DNA from: JAOPZW01 sp963789015
GTDB taxonomy: Bacteria; Actinomycetota; Thermoleophilia; Solirubrobacterales; Solirubrobacteraceae
Direction of reading: 5' to 3'
Length of the DNA stretch: 64,000 nucleotides
Assembly (NCBI GenBank): GCA_963789015.1
Contig: CAWBIU010000001.1
Span: 2,046,001-2,110,000 of the forward strand
Shown here: one piece after another, positions 1 through 8,327 of the stretch
How positions within the stretch are numbered: the stretch's first letter is position 1
Layout of the letters: each line of letters starts with the position of its first letter
Program-made: the position numbers and the translations under genes
The notes under the pieces: generated by a model
What the model was told of the DNA's origin: nothing
Databases searched by the model: none
What the model saw: the letters and a program-made list of their open reading frames with translations, nothing else

Positions 1-214
1 CGGGCTCGAGCACGGACACCGCGTTCCACGCGCCGCGGAACTTGAACGCGCCCGCGCGCTGGAGGTTCTCGGCCTTGAGCAGCACCTCGCCGCCGCAGCG
101 CTCGTCGAGCGTCCGCGAGCGCAGAACCGGCGTGCGGTGCGCGACGCCGCGCACGCGCTCGGCGGCGGCGCGGACGTCGTCGATCGAGATGGCCAGGTCC
201 CCGGCCGCGCTCAC
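1..214 (-). CDS. Threonine dehydratase / serine racemase-like PLP enzyme (N-terminal part, runs off window)
   Basis: Only the first 71 codons lie inside the window. The translated N-terminus has the fold-type II PLP enzyme pattern: RTPVLRS at about residues 27-33, LLKAENLQ at 45-52, then AFKFRGA at 56-62 in which K58 is the expected Schiff-base lysine. Family members deaminate threonine or serine, or racemise serine; which one cannot be told from the fragment. The GTG start overlaps the stop of the upstream secreted-protein gene by four bases (GTGA), so the two are probably co-transcribed, but this may simply reflect dense packing. Confidence 0.8.
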   Translation of the reverse strand, partial: MSAAGDLAISIDDVRAAAERVRGVAHRTPVLRSRTLDERCGGEVLLKAENLQRAGAFKFRGAWNAVSVLEP

Positions 215-666
215 GGCTCCACCGCGCCGCGCGGGTGGGGCAGGAGCGGCACGGCGCGATCCCAGTCGGCGATCCGGCAGCCGTCGCCGCGCGAGAAGCC
301 GCGGGCGACTTCCCGGCGGCCGATGCGGCCGCGGACCCGCGCGCGCTCGGGGCCGCCGAAGATCTGCGTGCACACGCGCCCGGGGTCAGGCGACGCGGTG
401 AGCAGGCTCGCCCGGCGCCGGGCCAGGCGGCAGGCGCTCGCCGTACCGAGGTCGCGCAGCCAGCCCCGGGCGCTCGCGCGCGATCCCGAGCAGCGAAGCG
501 TGGCGACGTGCCGGCGCGCGCCGGTGTCGCGCGTGAAGGTGATCGTGAGACGCACCGAGGGCTCGTCGCCGGCGCGCGCTGAGGGCGCGGCGGCGAGCAA
601 CGAGAGCGCCGCGGCGAGCGTCGCGACGGCCAGGCCTGTGGCGGTCATCGCGGCCCATCCTGACAT
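211..666 (-). CDS. Secreted subtilisin-inhibitor-like (SSI family) protein
   Basis: About 151 residues. It opens with a hydrophobic, Ala/Leu-rich signal segment ending near APSARAG, followed by a small domain with a cysteine pair in LRCSG...SACRL and a second pair in RVCTQIFGGP...GDGCRIADWD. The CTxxYGGP / C-x-IADWD pattern is typical of the Streptomyces subtilisin inhibitor-like family common in Thermoleophilia. The inhibitor role is inferred from family resemblance only. Start is uncertain: ATG 666 (used here), ATG 648 (AGGA nine bases upstream) or TTG 687 are all possible. The stop overlaps the GTG of the dehydratase gene. Confidence 0.65.
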   Translation of the reverse strand: MSGWAAMTATGLAVATLAAALSLLAAAPSARAGDEPSVRLTITFTRDTGARRHVATLRCSGSRASARGWLRDLGTASACRLARRRASLLTASPDPGRVCTQIFGGPERARVRGRIGRREVARGFSRGDGCRIADWDRAVPLLPHPRGAVEP

Positions 667-742
667 GCCGGGCGCGACCTCGATCAAGTGGTGATCCCGC
701 GCGGCTGCGACGCGCCGCGCACCGGTGCCCGGAGCACGAGAA

Positions 743-765
743 GGCCCGCGCTTGGCGGGCCTTTT
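743..765. terminator. Hairpin terminator downstream of the 19-residue gene
   Basis: GGCCCGC and GCGGGCC (743-749 and 755-761) form a perfect 7-bp stem around a 5-base loop. The plus strand carries TTTT right after the stem; the minus strand is followed by TTCTCG. It sits between the minus-strand small ORF at 778-837 and the secreted-protein gene, and can serve as terminator for the former. Confidence 0.55.
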
Positions 766-777
766 CCATCTCTGCGA

Positions 778-837
778 CTAGGTCAGCAGGATGATCAGGA
801 TGATGACCAGCAGCAGGGTTCCGATGCCGATGTACAC
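778..837 (-). CDS. Tiny hydrophobic membrane peptide (19 aa)
   Basis: A 19-codon frame starting at GTG: about 16 of 19 residues are hydrophobic, ending LLLVIILIILLT, so it is a single membrane-spanning peptide. A strong Shine-Dalgarno (GAGAGAGGAA) lies about five bases upstream of the GTG and a hairpin terminator follows the stop. Ultra-short hydrophobic ORFs of this kind recur beside stress genes in actinobacteria, but I cannot name a family. Too short for routine gene callers; the RBS plus terminator are the reasons to believe it. Confidence 0.5.
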   Translation of the reverse strand: MYIGIGTLLLVIILIILLT

Positions 838-899
838 GCGAGTTCCTCTCTCCGGTTACGTAGGGACGGATACCCCACGGCCGCTCGCGTCATTCGGCG

Positions 900-1247
900 T
901 CAGTGGTCCGCCACGTGACCGTTCTCGGGCTCGATCGGGCGTCCCTCGTGCTCCCACAGGACGATCCCGCCGGCCATCGAGTAGGCCTCGTAGCCGGCCT
1001 GGCGGAACGCCTGGGCGGCCATCAGCGAGCGTGACCCGGTCCGGCACGTGAAGATGACCGGGCGGCCCTGCTCGATGTCGCCCGAGCTCTGAGGCAGCTC
1101 CTGCAGCCCGATGTGGCGCGTGCCGGCGATGCGGCCGGCGTCCCACTCGTACGGCTCGCGGACGTCGATCACCTCGGCGCCGCCGTCGGCGAGCGCCTTC
1201 GCGGTCTGCTCCGGTGAGACCTCGAGGCCGTCGCTCAGGTTGCTCAT
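900..1247 (-). CDS. Rhodanese-like domain sulfurtransferase
   Basis: A 115-residue single rhodanese domain. VIDVREPYEWDAGRIAGTRHI (about 26-46, in two blocks) is the classic rhodanese N-terminal signature, and CRTGSR at 68-73 is the active-site loop with catalytic C68 and a basic residue at the end, followed by the usual W near the C-terminus (VLWEHEGRP). Single-domain rhodaneses move sulfane sulfur from donors such as thiosulfate or persulfides to thiols; the physiological partner is not visible. The neighbours (aminotransferase behind it, small membrane ORF in front) give no pathway link. Confidence 0.9.
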   Translation of the reverse strand: MSNLSDGLEVSPEQTAKALADGGAEVIDVREPYEWDAGRIAGTRHIGLQELPQSSGDIEQGRPVIFTCRTGSRSLMAAQAFRQAGYEAYSMAGGIVLWEHEGRPIEPENGHVADH

Positions 1248-1278
1248 CCAGCCGAGGGTACCGGCCGGCGGCCGCGGC

Positions 1279-2565
1279 TCAGCCGCGCGCCGCCGTCGGA
1301 GCGGGGAGGTCGCGCGCGACCGCCTCCAGCGCCTCGCCGATCACCGCGGCGGCGTGGTCGACCTCCTCGCGCGTGACGATCAGCGGCGGCGAGATCGCCA
1401 CCCCGTCGCCGAGCGGGCGGACGAGCACGCCGCGCGCCCGGGCCTGCGCGAAGGTCCGCTGCGGGAGGTCCGGGTGGGCGGCGAGCGCCTCGCTCTCGAA
1501 GGCGATCGCGCCCAGAGCCCCGATCCCGGCGCGGACCTCGCCGACGAGCTCGTGGCCGCCGAGCGCGCGGAGCGCGCCGGCGATCTCGTCCTCGAGCTCG
1601 AGGCCACGCTGGAGCAGGCCCTCGCGCGCGATGATCTCCATGTTCGCGATCGCCGCCGCGCAGCACGTGGGGTGAGCGCTGTACGTCGGCCCATGGCGGA
1701 ACACCGTGCCCGGCTCGTCCCAGAACGGCGCGGCGATCCGACCGCTGATGACGACGCCGCCGAGCGGCAGGTAGCCGCTCGTGATGCCCTTGGCGAAGGT
1801 GATGAGGTCGGGACGCACCCCGAAGCGGTCCGCGGCGAACCAGGTGCCCAGGCGGCCGAAGGCGTTGATCACCGCGTCGACGACGAACACGATGCCCGTG
1901 CGCTCGCACAGCGCGGCGACGCCCTCGATGTAGCCGGGCTGCGGCTGGTGGACACCGCCCGCGCCGATCACCGGCTCGACGAAGATCGCCGCGACGCGGT
2001 CGGCGCCGACGCGCTCGACCTCGGCCTCGAGCGCCGCGAGCGAGTCGTGCGGGACCTGCGAGGACTCGGGGTCCAGCGGCCCGACGTCGACGCGGTTGGC
2101 GGGGATCCCGCCGATGCTCGTGCCGATCCCGTGGGTGCCGTGGTACCCCTGCGAACGGCTGATGAGGTGGACGCGCTCGGGAGCGCCGGTGGCGGCGAAG
2201 TAGCGCCGCGCGAGCTTGGCCGCGGTGTCGATCGCGTCGCCGCCGCCGGAGCCGAAGAAGATCCGGGCGTCGTCGACGGGGGCGAGCTCGCTCAGGCGCT
2301 CGGCGAGCCGCAGCGCGGGGGCGTTGGCGAACGGCCCGAAGGCCTGGTAGGTGGCCAGCGTGCGCATCTGCGCGGCCACCGCGTCGACGATCTCGCCGCG
2401 GCCGTGGCCGACGTTGACGCACCACAGGCTCGCGGTGCCGTCGAGATACCGGCGGCCCTCGGCGTCCCACACGTAGGCGCCCTCGCCGCGTGCGATGACG
2501 AGCTCGGCGCCGCGGACGGCGTGCATGTCGGCGAACGGGTGCCAGAGGCGGGAGTCGGCGGGCAT
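1279..2565 (-). CDS. Class III (omega) aminotransferase, PLP-dependent
   Basis: About 428 residues, typical for the family. It begins RLWHPFADM, common at the start of actinobacterial aspartate-aminotransferase-family class III enzymes, and carries FFGSGGGDAIDTAAKLAR (cofactor phosphate), FVVDAVINAFGRLG with the Asp that pairs with the pyridine nitrogen, and FAKGITSGYLPLGG with the Schiff-base Lys. These enzymes move amino groups from amines or omega-amino acids to pyruvate or 2-oxoglutarate; the substrate is not predictable. ATG 2565 is chosen because conserved sequence begins there; an in-frame ATG at 2607 adds 14 unconserved residues. Confidence 0.85.
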   Translation of the reverse strand: MPADSRLWHPFADMHAVRGAELVIARGEGAYVWDAEGRRYLDGTASLWCVNVGHGRGEIVDAVAAQMRTLATYQAFGPFANAPALRLAERLSELAPVDDARIFFGSGGGDAIDTAAKLARRYFAATGAPERVHLISRSQGYHGTHGIGTSIGGIPANRVDVGPLDPESSQVPHDSLAALEAEVERVGADRVAAIFVEPVIGAGGVHQPQPGYIEGVAALCERTGIVFVVDAVINAFGRLGTWFAADRFGVRPDLITFAKGITSGYLPLGGVVISGRIAAPFWDEPGTVFRHGPTYSAHPTCCAAAIANMEIIAREGLLQRGLELEDEIAGALRALGGHELVGEVRAGIGALGAIAFESEALAAHPDLPQRTFAQARARGVLVRPLGDGVAISPPLIVTREEVDHAAAVIGEALEAVARDLPAPTAARG

Positions 2566-2640
2566 GTCCCGAACCGTAAGCCCTTGCGCCGCGACATGTC
2601 GTCGCACGCGATGCCGGGCGATTTGGACCGTCCGGAGGAT

Positions 2641-2829
2641 TCAGCGACGGTCGCGGTCGTGACGCGTGAAGCGCTCGTTCTGGCGCTCGGCGTCGCGCTC
2701 CGCGGCGTCGCGGCGCACGTCGGGCTCGTCCGCGTCCTCGGGCTCGTCCTCGTCGTCGGCGCGGACGTCGGCGGGCGGCGGGACGCCGAAGCGGCGGGCC
2801 CATGCCTCGACGCGATCGCCGAGTCCCAT
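2641..2829 (-). CDS. Small charged hypothetical protein (62 aa)
   Basis: Starts GLGDRVEAWARRFGVPP (a short amphipathic helix) and then turns strongly acidic and basic (DDEDEPEDADEPD followed by many R/D/E). GGAG lies about eight bases before ATG 2829, which is why this start is preferred over a longer ATG at 2874. No domain recognised; probably intrinsically disordered apart from its N-terminus. Confidence 0.5.
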   Translation of the reverse strand: MGLGDRVEAWARRFGVPPPADVRADDEDEPEDADEPDVRRDAAERDAERQNERFTRHDRDRR

Positions 2830-2901
2830 CAACGCTCCGGATTCCGTGGCCGGCCGTCCTGCATGGACAGCCACAACGCAGCCGGCGATCGGGACTTGCG
2901 G

Positions 2902-3720
2902 TCAGCCCCAGAAGAGGTTGAACAGGCCGAACTGGCGCTCGGGATGCCAGTCGACCGGCGGCCCGAGGCGCATGCGCTCGCCCGCGTCCGACCCCTGCAG
3001 CGACCAGCGGCGCAGGGCGTCGGTGGCCGCCTCGTTGGCGGTCGGGACGACGACGATCGAGGCGCCGGGGCCGCCCGCCGCGGCGGCGAGCAGGGCGACG
3101 CCGGCCTCCGGGTCGTCGGCGCAGATGGCCACGCCGGTGCCCCATGGCGAGACGAGCGCCCACCCCGCCGGGCGCTCGTCGCGCTCGGCCAGCACGCCGG
3201 ACAGTGGTGCGAGCGCGTCGAGCACCGCGTCGCGCCGCTCGCCCGTCGCGCGGACGTCGACGTCGCGCAGCGCGGGCCGGTCGCGCTCGCGCACCGGGCG
3301 CAGCTGCACGGTCGCGCGCGCGGTCCCGGCCGAGCCGCGCCACGCCGTGGCGCCACCCTCGGGCTCGAAGCCCATGCGCTCGTACAGCGGACGGCCCATA
3401 TCGGTGGCGAAGAGCAGGATCGTCCGCGCGCCGCGATCGAGCAGCCGCGCGCACGCCGCCTCGGTGAGCGCCTGGCCGACGCCGCGCCGGCGCGCCTCGG
3501 GGAGCACGCCGAGCGCGCCGATCCAGCCGGTCGCCCCGAAGCTCGCGCAGCACACGGCGCCGACGGGGTCGCCGTCACGCTCGGCCACGAGCACGTCGCC
3601 CTGCGGGCTGCGGCGCGGGAAGTCGATGAGGGCGCCGACCGTGGGGCCGAAGCCCGCGTCGGCGAGCAGGTCGGCGATCCCGGAGACCTCGTCGTCACGC
3701 GCGGCCCGGACCGCGGTCAC
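2902..3720 (-). CDS. GNAT family N-acetyltransferase
   Basis: 272 residues from GTG 3720. The N-terminal half is a GNAT domain: VLVAERDGDPVGAV (strands), IGALGVLPEARRRGVGQALTEAA with the acetyl-CoA-binding RRxGVG turn, and ATDMGRPLYERMGF, the usual LYxxxGF motif. The C-terminal half (about 150-272) resembles a second, degenerate GNAT-like lobe with no clear cofactor motif. Substrate unknown. An ATG at 3825 would extend it into the neighbouring DUF6458 gene (stop at 3762), so the GTG, where the GNAT fold begins, is preferred. Confidence 0.8.
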   Translation of the reverse strand: MTAVRAARDDEVSGIADLLADAGFGPTVGALIDFPRRSPQGDVLVAERDGDPVGAVCCASFGATGWIGALGVLPEARRRGVGQALTEAACARLLDRGARTILLFATDMGRPLYERMGFEPEGGATAWRGSAGTARATVQLRPVRERDRPALRDVDVRATGERRDAVLDALAPLSGVLAERDERPAGWALVSPWGTGVAICADDPEAGVALLAAAAGGPGASIVVVPTANEAATDALRRWSLQGSDAGERMRLGPPVDWHPERQFGLFNLFWG

Positions 3721-3761
3721 GCCCGGCGAGCGGCGCCAGGGCCGGGTCGGCAGGATCCGGC

Positions 3762-3983
3762 TCAGGCGTAGGGGTCCCGCCGGTCGGCGGGAGGACGGTC
3801 CGCGTTGGTGGTGCCGCGGCTCCACATGGTCATCATGAACAACGAGATCAGCATGCCGACGATCCCGACGATGATCAGGATCAGTCCGACCGTCTGGAGA
3901 TCGATCCCCTCGATCGAATCCGACACCGCGTAGCGCAGGATCGCGCCCACGGCGATCAGGAAGAGGGACGTTCCGATGGCCAT
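3762..3983 (-). CDS. DUF6458 family small membrane protein
   Basis: 73 residues: one N-terminal membrane segment (MAIGTSLFLIAVGAILRYAV), a short loop DSIEGIDLQTVG, then a second membrane segment (LILIIVGIVGMLISLFMM) and a short charged tail with WSRG. This is the standard DUF6458 layout, a widespread actinobacterial two-helix membrane protein with no assigned function. It is divergently arranged with the acyl-CoA dehydrogenase gene, leaving 58 bases for both promoters. Confidence 0.85.
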   Translation of the reverse strand: MAIGTSLFLIAVGAILRYAVSDSIEGIDLQTVGLILIIVGIVGMLISLFMMTMWSRGTTNADRPPADRRDPYA

Positions 3984-4041
3984 GTGACGAAGGCTACACG
4001 GACGGGGGGTTCGCGCACGACGGCGCAACTACCATGGATCC

Positions 4042-5196
4042 ATGGCGACGAGCACCGCGGACGTCTACGACCTGCCTCCGGAGCACCGCGACTTCCGCGA
4101 CGCGATCCGCCAGATCGTCGACGAGCGCGTGCGCCCGCGGGCGGCCGAGATCGACCGCACGGGCGAGTACCCGTGGGACGTCCGCGAGCTGTTCGCCGAG
4201 CACGACATCCTCGCCCTGCCCTTCGCCGTCGAGCACGGCGGCACCGGCACGGGGACGCTGATGCTCCAGGTCGCCGTCGAGCAGATCGCCCACGCGTGCG
4301 CGTCGAGCGCGCTGATCCTGATGGTTCAGGAGCTCGGGACGCTGCCGATCCAGCTCTTCGGCACCGACGAGCAGCGCGACCGCTGGCTGCCGCGATGCGC
4401 GAGCGGCGAGTGGTCGCCGGCCTTCGCGCTGTCCGAGCCCGACGCGGGCTCCGACCCGGCGGCGATGCGCACGACCGCCGTCCGCGACGGCGACGAGTGG
4501 ATCATCAACGGCGCCAAGAACTGGATCACGAACTCGACGATCGCCGACTTCTACATCGTCTTCGCGAGCACGGATCCCGAGACGCGGCGGCTGACGGCGT
4601 TCGTGGTCGAGCGCGACCGTCCCGGCTTCTCGATCGGCCGCCTCGAGCACAAGCTCGGCATCAAGGGCTCGCCGACGGGGTCGCCCGTCTTCGAGGACGT
4701 CCGCGTCCCCGACGCCAACCGGATCGGCGAGGCCGGCCGCGGGCTGGCGGTCGCGCTGGCCACGCTCGAGCGCACGCGCCTGGGAGCCGCCGCGCAGGCC
4801 GTCGGCATCGCCCAGGGCGCCACCGACTTCGCCAACGCCTACGCCAGGGAGCGGGTCGCGTTCGGCTCCCCGATCCACGAGCACCAGGCCATCGCGTTCA
4901 AGCTCGCCGACATGGAGACGCGCACCGCCGCAGCGCGCGAGCTGCTCTACAAGGCGTCCGCGCTCGCCGACCGCGGCGCGCCCGACCTGGGCAAGTGGAC
5001 GTCGATGGCCAAGCTGTTCGCCTCCGACACGGCGATGGCGGTGACCGTCGAGGCCGTCCAGGTGCTCGGTGGGTACGGCTACGTCGACGAGTACCCGGTC
5101 GAGCGGATGATGCGAGACGCCAAGATCACGCAGATCTACGAGGGCACGAACGAGATCCAGCGGCTCGTGATCTCGCGCGCGATGAGGGCGGCCTGA
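4042..5196 (+). CDS. Acyl-CoA dehydrogenase, FAD-dependent
   Basis: 384 residues, full family length. FALSEPDAGSD is the FAD/substrate loop signature, WIINGAKNWITN follows, and YEGTNEIQRLVISR near the C-terminus holds the region of the catalytic glutamate and the second PROSITE-type motif. The enzyme introduces the alpha,beta double bond in acyl-CoAs in fatty-acid or branched-chain amino-acid breakdown, passing electrons to ETF. Chain-length specificity cannot be read here. The following metallopeptidase gene begins two bases past its stop, so they are likely co-transcribed, without an obvious functional link. Confidence 0.93.
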   Translation: MATSTADVYDLPPEHRDFRDAIRQIVDERVRPRAAEIDRTGEYPWDVRELFAEHDILALPFAVEHGGTGTGTLMLQVAVEQIAHACASSALILMVQELGTLPIQLFGTDEQRDRWLPRCASGEWSPAFALSEPDAGSDPAAMRTTAVRDGDEWIINGAKNWITNSTIADFYIVFASTDPETRRLTAFVVERDRPGFSIGRLEHKLGIKGSPTGSPVFEDVRVPDANRIGEAGRGLAVALATLERTRLGAAAQAVGIAQGATDFANAYARERVAFGSPIHEHQAIAFKLADMETRTAAARELLYKASALADRGAPDLGKWTSMAKLFASDTAMAVTVEAVQVLGGYGYVDEYPVERMMRDAKITQIYEGTNEIQRLVISRAMRAA

Positions 5197-5198
5197 GC

Positions 5199-5828
5199 GT
5201 GCCGCCGCTGCGCCGCATCGGGGTCGCCGCCGCCGTCGCGCTGTCCGCGGGGCTGACGGCGATCGTCCTGCTCGACGGCTTCAGCCCGAATGGGCCGACG
5301 CGCTGGCTGGAGACGCTGGCGGTCATCGGCTTCGTCGCCGGCGTCGTCTTCGGCGGCGCGATCATGATCGGCCTGCGGCTCGCCGACTACCGCGAGCCCG
5401 CGTCCGAGGAGGAGTTCGAGCGCGTCGTCCAGCGCGCCGAGCGCCTGGCCCGCGACGGCGGCGCGGCCGAGCCCGACGAGGTCGAGTTCATGGACCTCGA
5501 CCCCTACGACGACGAGGACTTCGAGGAGCTCGTGCGCGACGCGCTCGACGGGCTGCCCGACCTGCTGCGCGCGCTCGTCGAGAACCACAACGTCGCCGTC
5601 GTGATCTCCGACGGCGGGCGCCGGCAGCGCGCCTACGGCCTCTACCACGGCGACGGCGCGACGCGCGACGACGTGCCCGACCGGATCGTCATCTACCGCG
5701 ACACGCTGCGCCGCGACTTCGGCCACGATGCCGAGCTGCTGCGCGACCAGGTCACGAAGACCGTGCGCCACGAGCTCGCCCATCACGTCGGCTTCGACGA
5801 GCTCGGCGTCCGCGACCTCGGGCTCTAG
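5199..5828 (+). CDS. Metallopeptidase family (zincin-like, HExxH) membrane protein
   Basis: 209 residues from GTG 5199. Two membrane segments (about residues 7-26 and 34-55) are followed by an acidic linker and a C-terminal zincin-like domain of the type annotated as metallopeptidase family: EFERVVQRAERL, FEELVRDALDGLPD, RIVIYRDTLRRDF and the zinc motif VRHELAHHVGFDE with HELAH. The soluble C-terminal domain alone is a common small protein; the membrane-anchored N-terminal extension is less usual. Proteolytic activity is inferred only from the zinc motif. Confidence 0.8.
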   Translation: MPPLRRIGVAAAVALSAGLTAIVLLDGFSPNGPTRWLETLAVIGFVAGVVFGGAIMIGLRLADYREPASEEEFERVVQRAERLARDGGAAEPDEVEFMDLDPYDDEDFEELVRDALDGLPDLLRALVENHNVAVVISDGGRRQRAYGLYHGDGATRDDVPDRIVIYRDTLRRDFGHDAELLRDQVTKTVRHELAHHVGFDELGVRDLGL

Positions 5829-5844
5829 GAGCGCGGCCGCCGTG

Positions 5845-6865
5845 ATGGTCGTGATGACACCGCAGGCGACGCCGGCCGACATCGCGGCGGTCCGCGCCCG
5901 CCTGGAGACGACCGGCGTGCACGTCGTCGTCATGCCGGGCGAGCTGACGACGGCGATCGGCGCGATCGGCGACCCCGAGGGCGTCGCCGAGCTCGGCCTG
6001 GAGGGCATGGCGGGCGTCGACCGCGTCGTGCCGATCTCGCGCCCGTACAAGCTGGCGTCCTCCGAGCTCTCCCACCACGCGCCGACGGTGCTCGACATCG
6101 GCGGGCGCACGGTGGGCGGGGGAGAGACGTTCTGCCTCGTCGCCGGGCCGTGCACGGTCGAGTCGCGCGAGCAGACCCTCGACGTCGCCGAGGCGGTCCG
6201 CGCCGGGCGGCGCGTCGATGCTGCGCGGCGGCGCGTTCAAGCCGCGCACGTCGCCGTTCGCCTTCAAGGGCCTGGGGGAGGCGGCGCTCGAGATCCTCTC
6301 CGAGGCGCGCGCGGCGACCGGGCTGCCGGTCGTCACCGAGCTGCTCGACAGCCGCCACGCCGACGCCGTGCACGCGCACGCCGACGTGGTCCAGATCGGC
6401 GCGCGCAACATGCAGAACTACGCGCTGCTGGAGGTCGCCGGCAAGCTCGGCAAGCCGGTGCTGCTCAAGCGCGGGCTGTCGTCGTCGCTCGACGAGCTGC
6501 TGCAGGCCGCCGACTACATCCTCAAGGAGGGCAACGAGGCGGTCATCCTGTGCGAGCGCGGGATCCGCACCTTCGAGACGGCGACGCGCTTCACGCTCGA
6601 CCTCGGCGCCGTCCCGTGGCTCAAGCTGCACACGCACCTGCCGGTCATCGTCGACCCGAGCCACGCCGCCGGCGACCGGCGGCTCGTCGAGCCGCTGTCG
6701 CGCGCGGCCGCCGCGGTCGGGGCCGACGGGATCATCGTCGAGGTCCACCACGACCCCGACCTCGCGCTGTGCGACGGCCCGCAGGCGCTCGTCGCCCACG
6801 GCTTCGCCGACTACGCGCGCGACGTCGCCGCGCACGCGTCGCTGCTCGGCAAGCGCCTGGCCTGA
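5845..6865 (+). CDS. aroF: 3-deoxy-7-phosphoheptulonate synthase (DAHP synthase, AroF type), interrupted by one frameshift
   Basis: First step of the shikimate pathway: condenses PEP with erythrose-4-phosphate. Residues 1-70 form the ferredoxin-like regulatory domain seen in Thermotoga-type enzymes (VVMTPQATPADIAAV, VVPISRPYKLASSE); the barrel follows with FCLVAGPCTVES, then in another frame MLRGGAFKPRTSPFAF, VVTELLDSRHAD, QIGARNMQNY, LLKRGLSS and IVDPSHAAGDRR. The frame changes between about 6200 and 6218 (context GCCGGGCGGCGCG); removing one base gives a continuous protein of 339 residues, normal for the family. I infer a sequencing insertion. GTG 5842 directly precedes the ATG and could also start it; AGGAG lies at 5826-5830. 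Confidence 0.88.
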
Positions 6866-6875
6866 GCGCGCCGGG

Positions 6876-7748
6876 CTAGCCGGTCGTCGCCGTCCAGGTC
6901 GCCGTCGGCATCCGGCAGCGCTCGCCACCACCCGCGATGCGGATCCGCAGCTTGCCGCTCGCGCCGCCCGGCGCGAGCCGCCCGCCGAAGCGCCCGATCA
7001 CGTCGCGGCGCTCGCCCGCGTCGTAGCGGAACGGCTGGGAGAACGTCCCGCCGGCGCCGAGCCGGAAGGGCAGCAGGTAGTCGTCGTGGGGCTCGAAGTA
7101 GTACTCGACGCGGCGGCACGTCGCGACCCACGCGTACTGGCTGCCCGTGATCCGCCGCGCGCCGGCGGCGACGCGCAGCACGACCGGGCCTCCCTGCGAC
7201 GTGCTGCCCGCGTACAGGCGGCCGGGGTTGCGGCGCACCGACCACGGGAAGCTGCGCGAGCACGTGCGCACGACGCGGCCGGTGGCGTTCTCGACGATCC
7301 GCGAGGTCAGCGCCAGCGTCCCCTCGCCGCGCCCGGCGCCCAGCGAGCCGGTCAGGCGGGCGGTGGCGACGTCGCTGCGCCCCGCTCCGCGCGGCCGGGA
7401 GCGCACGAGCGTCGCGTCGACGCGTCCGCCGGAGATCGCGCCGCCGGTGAGGTACAGGACGCTGTCGGCGGGCGGCGTGGCCGGCAGCGCCGGGACGCTC
7501 GTGCTCGTGGCCAGGTCGACGCGGCGGTACGCGCCACAGACGAGCTCGGAGGCGATCGACACGCGGACGAGGGCGGCGCCGTCGTCGGAGGCGGCCATCG
7601 AGACCTCGAGCTGGTCGGAGGCCTTGTCGCCGCCGTAGATGCGTTCCGCGGCGGCGGTCGGGACGGGGCCGGCGAGGGCGGCGACGGCGGTCAGGATGCA
7701 GGCCGGCGGGCCGAGCCTGCTGCGGCGGTGCGGGCGGGTCGGCGACAT
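6876..7748 (-). CDS. Secreted hypothetical protein
   Basis: 290 residues with a basic N-terminus (RPHRRSR), a hydrophobic core and a signal cleavage region near PTAAAERIYGG. The exported part is rich in beta-type sequence and contains cysteines in VCGAYRR, RTCSRSF, ATCRRVEYY and GGERCRMP, so disulfides are likely. The last stretch (GGTFSQPFRYDAGERRD...VIGRFGG, then CRMPTATWTATTG) resembles the C-terminal segment of many Thermoleophilia exported proteins. No enzymatic motif is recognisable. It converges on aroF with ten bases between stops. Confidence 0.65.
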   Translation of the reverse strand: MSPTRPHRRSRLGPPACILTAVAALAGPVPTAAAERIYGGDKASDQLEVSMAASDDGAALVRVSIASELVCGAYRRVDLATSTSVPALPATPPADSVLYLTGGAISGGRVDATLVRSRPRGAGRSDVATARLTGSLGAGRGEGTLALTSRIVENATGRVVRTCSRSFPWSVRRNPGRLYAGSTSQGGPVVLRVAAGARRITGSQYAWVATCRRVEYYFEPHDDYLLPFRLGAGGTFSQPFRYDAGERRDVIGRFGGRLAPGGASGKLRIRIAGGGERCRMPTATWTATTG

Positions 7749-7782
7749 GCGCCGACCCTATCCCGGGCGCCGGAGGTCGCGC

Positions 7783-7908
7783 TCAGGCCCAGCGCCGGTG
7801 CGTCGGCTTCGAGGTCGCCGGGCAGGCGATGAGGCTGGCGCGGACGAGATCACGCTGACGACGGTGACGGGCGATCTGGTCAGTGGCGGTGGGGGGCTGG
7901 GGGGACAT
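7783..7908 (-). CDS. Small basic hypothetical protein (41 aa)
   Basis: A 41-codon frame beginning SPQPPTATDQIARHRRQRD and ending KPTHRRWA. GAGGAG lies about eight bases before ATG 7908, a much better ribosome site than most in this window. Codon usage is GC-rich at third positions in the first half. The protein is basic and proline-rich at its start; no family recognised. Treat as a candidate gene resting on the RBS. Confidence 0.4.
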   Translation of the reverse strand: MSPQPPTATDQIARHRRQRDLVRASLIACPATSKPTHRRWA

Positions 7909-8045
7909 TCTGTTTCTCCTCGACTGGACACTGGCAGTCTCCCCCGAACGTGCCGCTCGTCACATGAGGCTGACCGGTGTCTCGCCGGTGGGGTATCGAA
8001 CCGGGTAGGTGCGGCTCACCGCACCCGCCGGATCCCCCGTTCGCC

Positions 8046-8324
8046 CTACTCGCGCTCGGGCCGCTCGTCCCCCGGCCAGCTGCCGGTGAGCTTGTTGAAG
8101 CCCTTCCGCGCCCCGTGGTCCGTGATGCCGCGGACGAGGCGGAAGACCGCGCCCTCGAGCAGCAGCGCGGCGCCGAGCTTCAGCCAGCCCTGCGGATCGC
8201 GGTGCTTGGGCTTGGGCGGCTCGTCCTTGTCGATCAAGCCCCAGATCTGCTCGAAGATCTTGCGTCCGGCGATCCCGGCGAGCAGTCCGGCGGCGATGCC
8301 GAACGGCGTGAAGATGACCTTCAT
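8046..8324 (-). CDS. DUF4235 domain membrane protein
   Basis: 92 residues. N-terminal FTPFGIAAGLLAGIAGRKIFEQIWGLID and the central DPQGWLKLGAALLLEGAVFRLVRGITDHGARKGFNKLTGSWPG match the DUF4235 layout: two short membrane-associated helices with a DxP loop. Function unknown; family members occur beside stress and envelope genes in actinobacteria. It is last in the minus-strand set Holin-X, DUF3618, YihY, DUF4235, only three bases from the YihY stop. Confidence 0.85.
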   Translation of the reverse strand: MKVIFTPFGIAAGLLAGIAGRKIFEQIWGLIDKDEPPKPKHRDPQGWLKLGAALLLEGAVFRLVRGITDHGARKGFNKLTGSWPGDERPERE

Positions 8325-8327
8325 CGC

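Noticed and set aside
1111..3771. An 886-codon plus-strand frame over the aminotransferase and GNAT genes
   Set aside because: Shadow frame; the minus strand carries conserved PLP and GNAT motifs.
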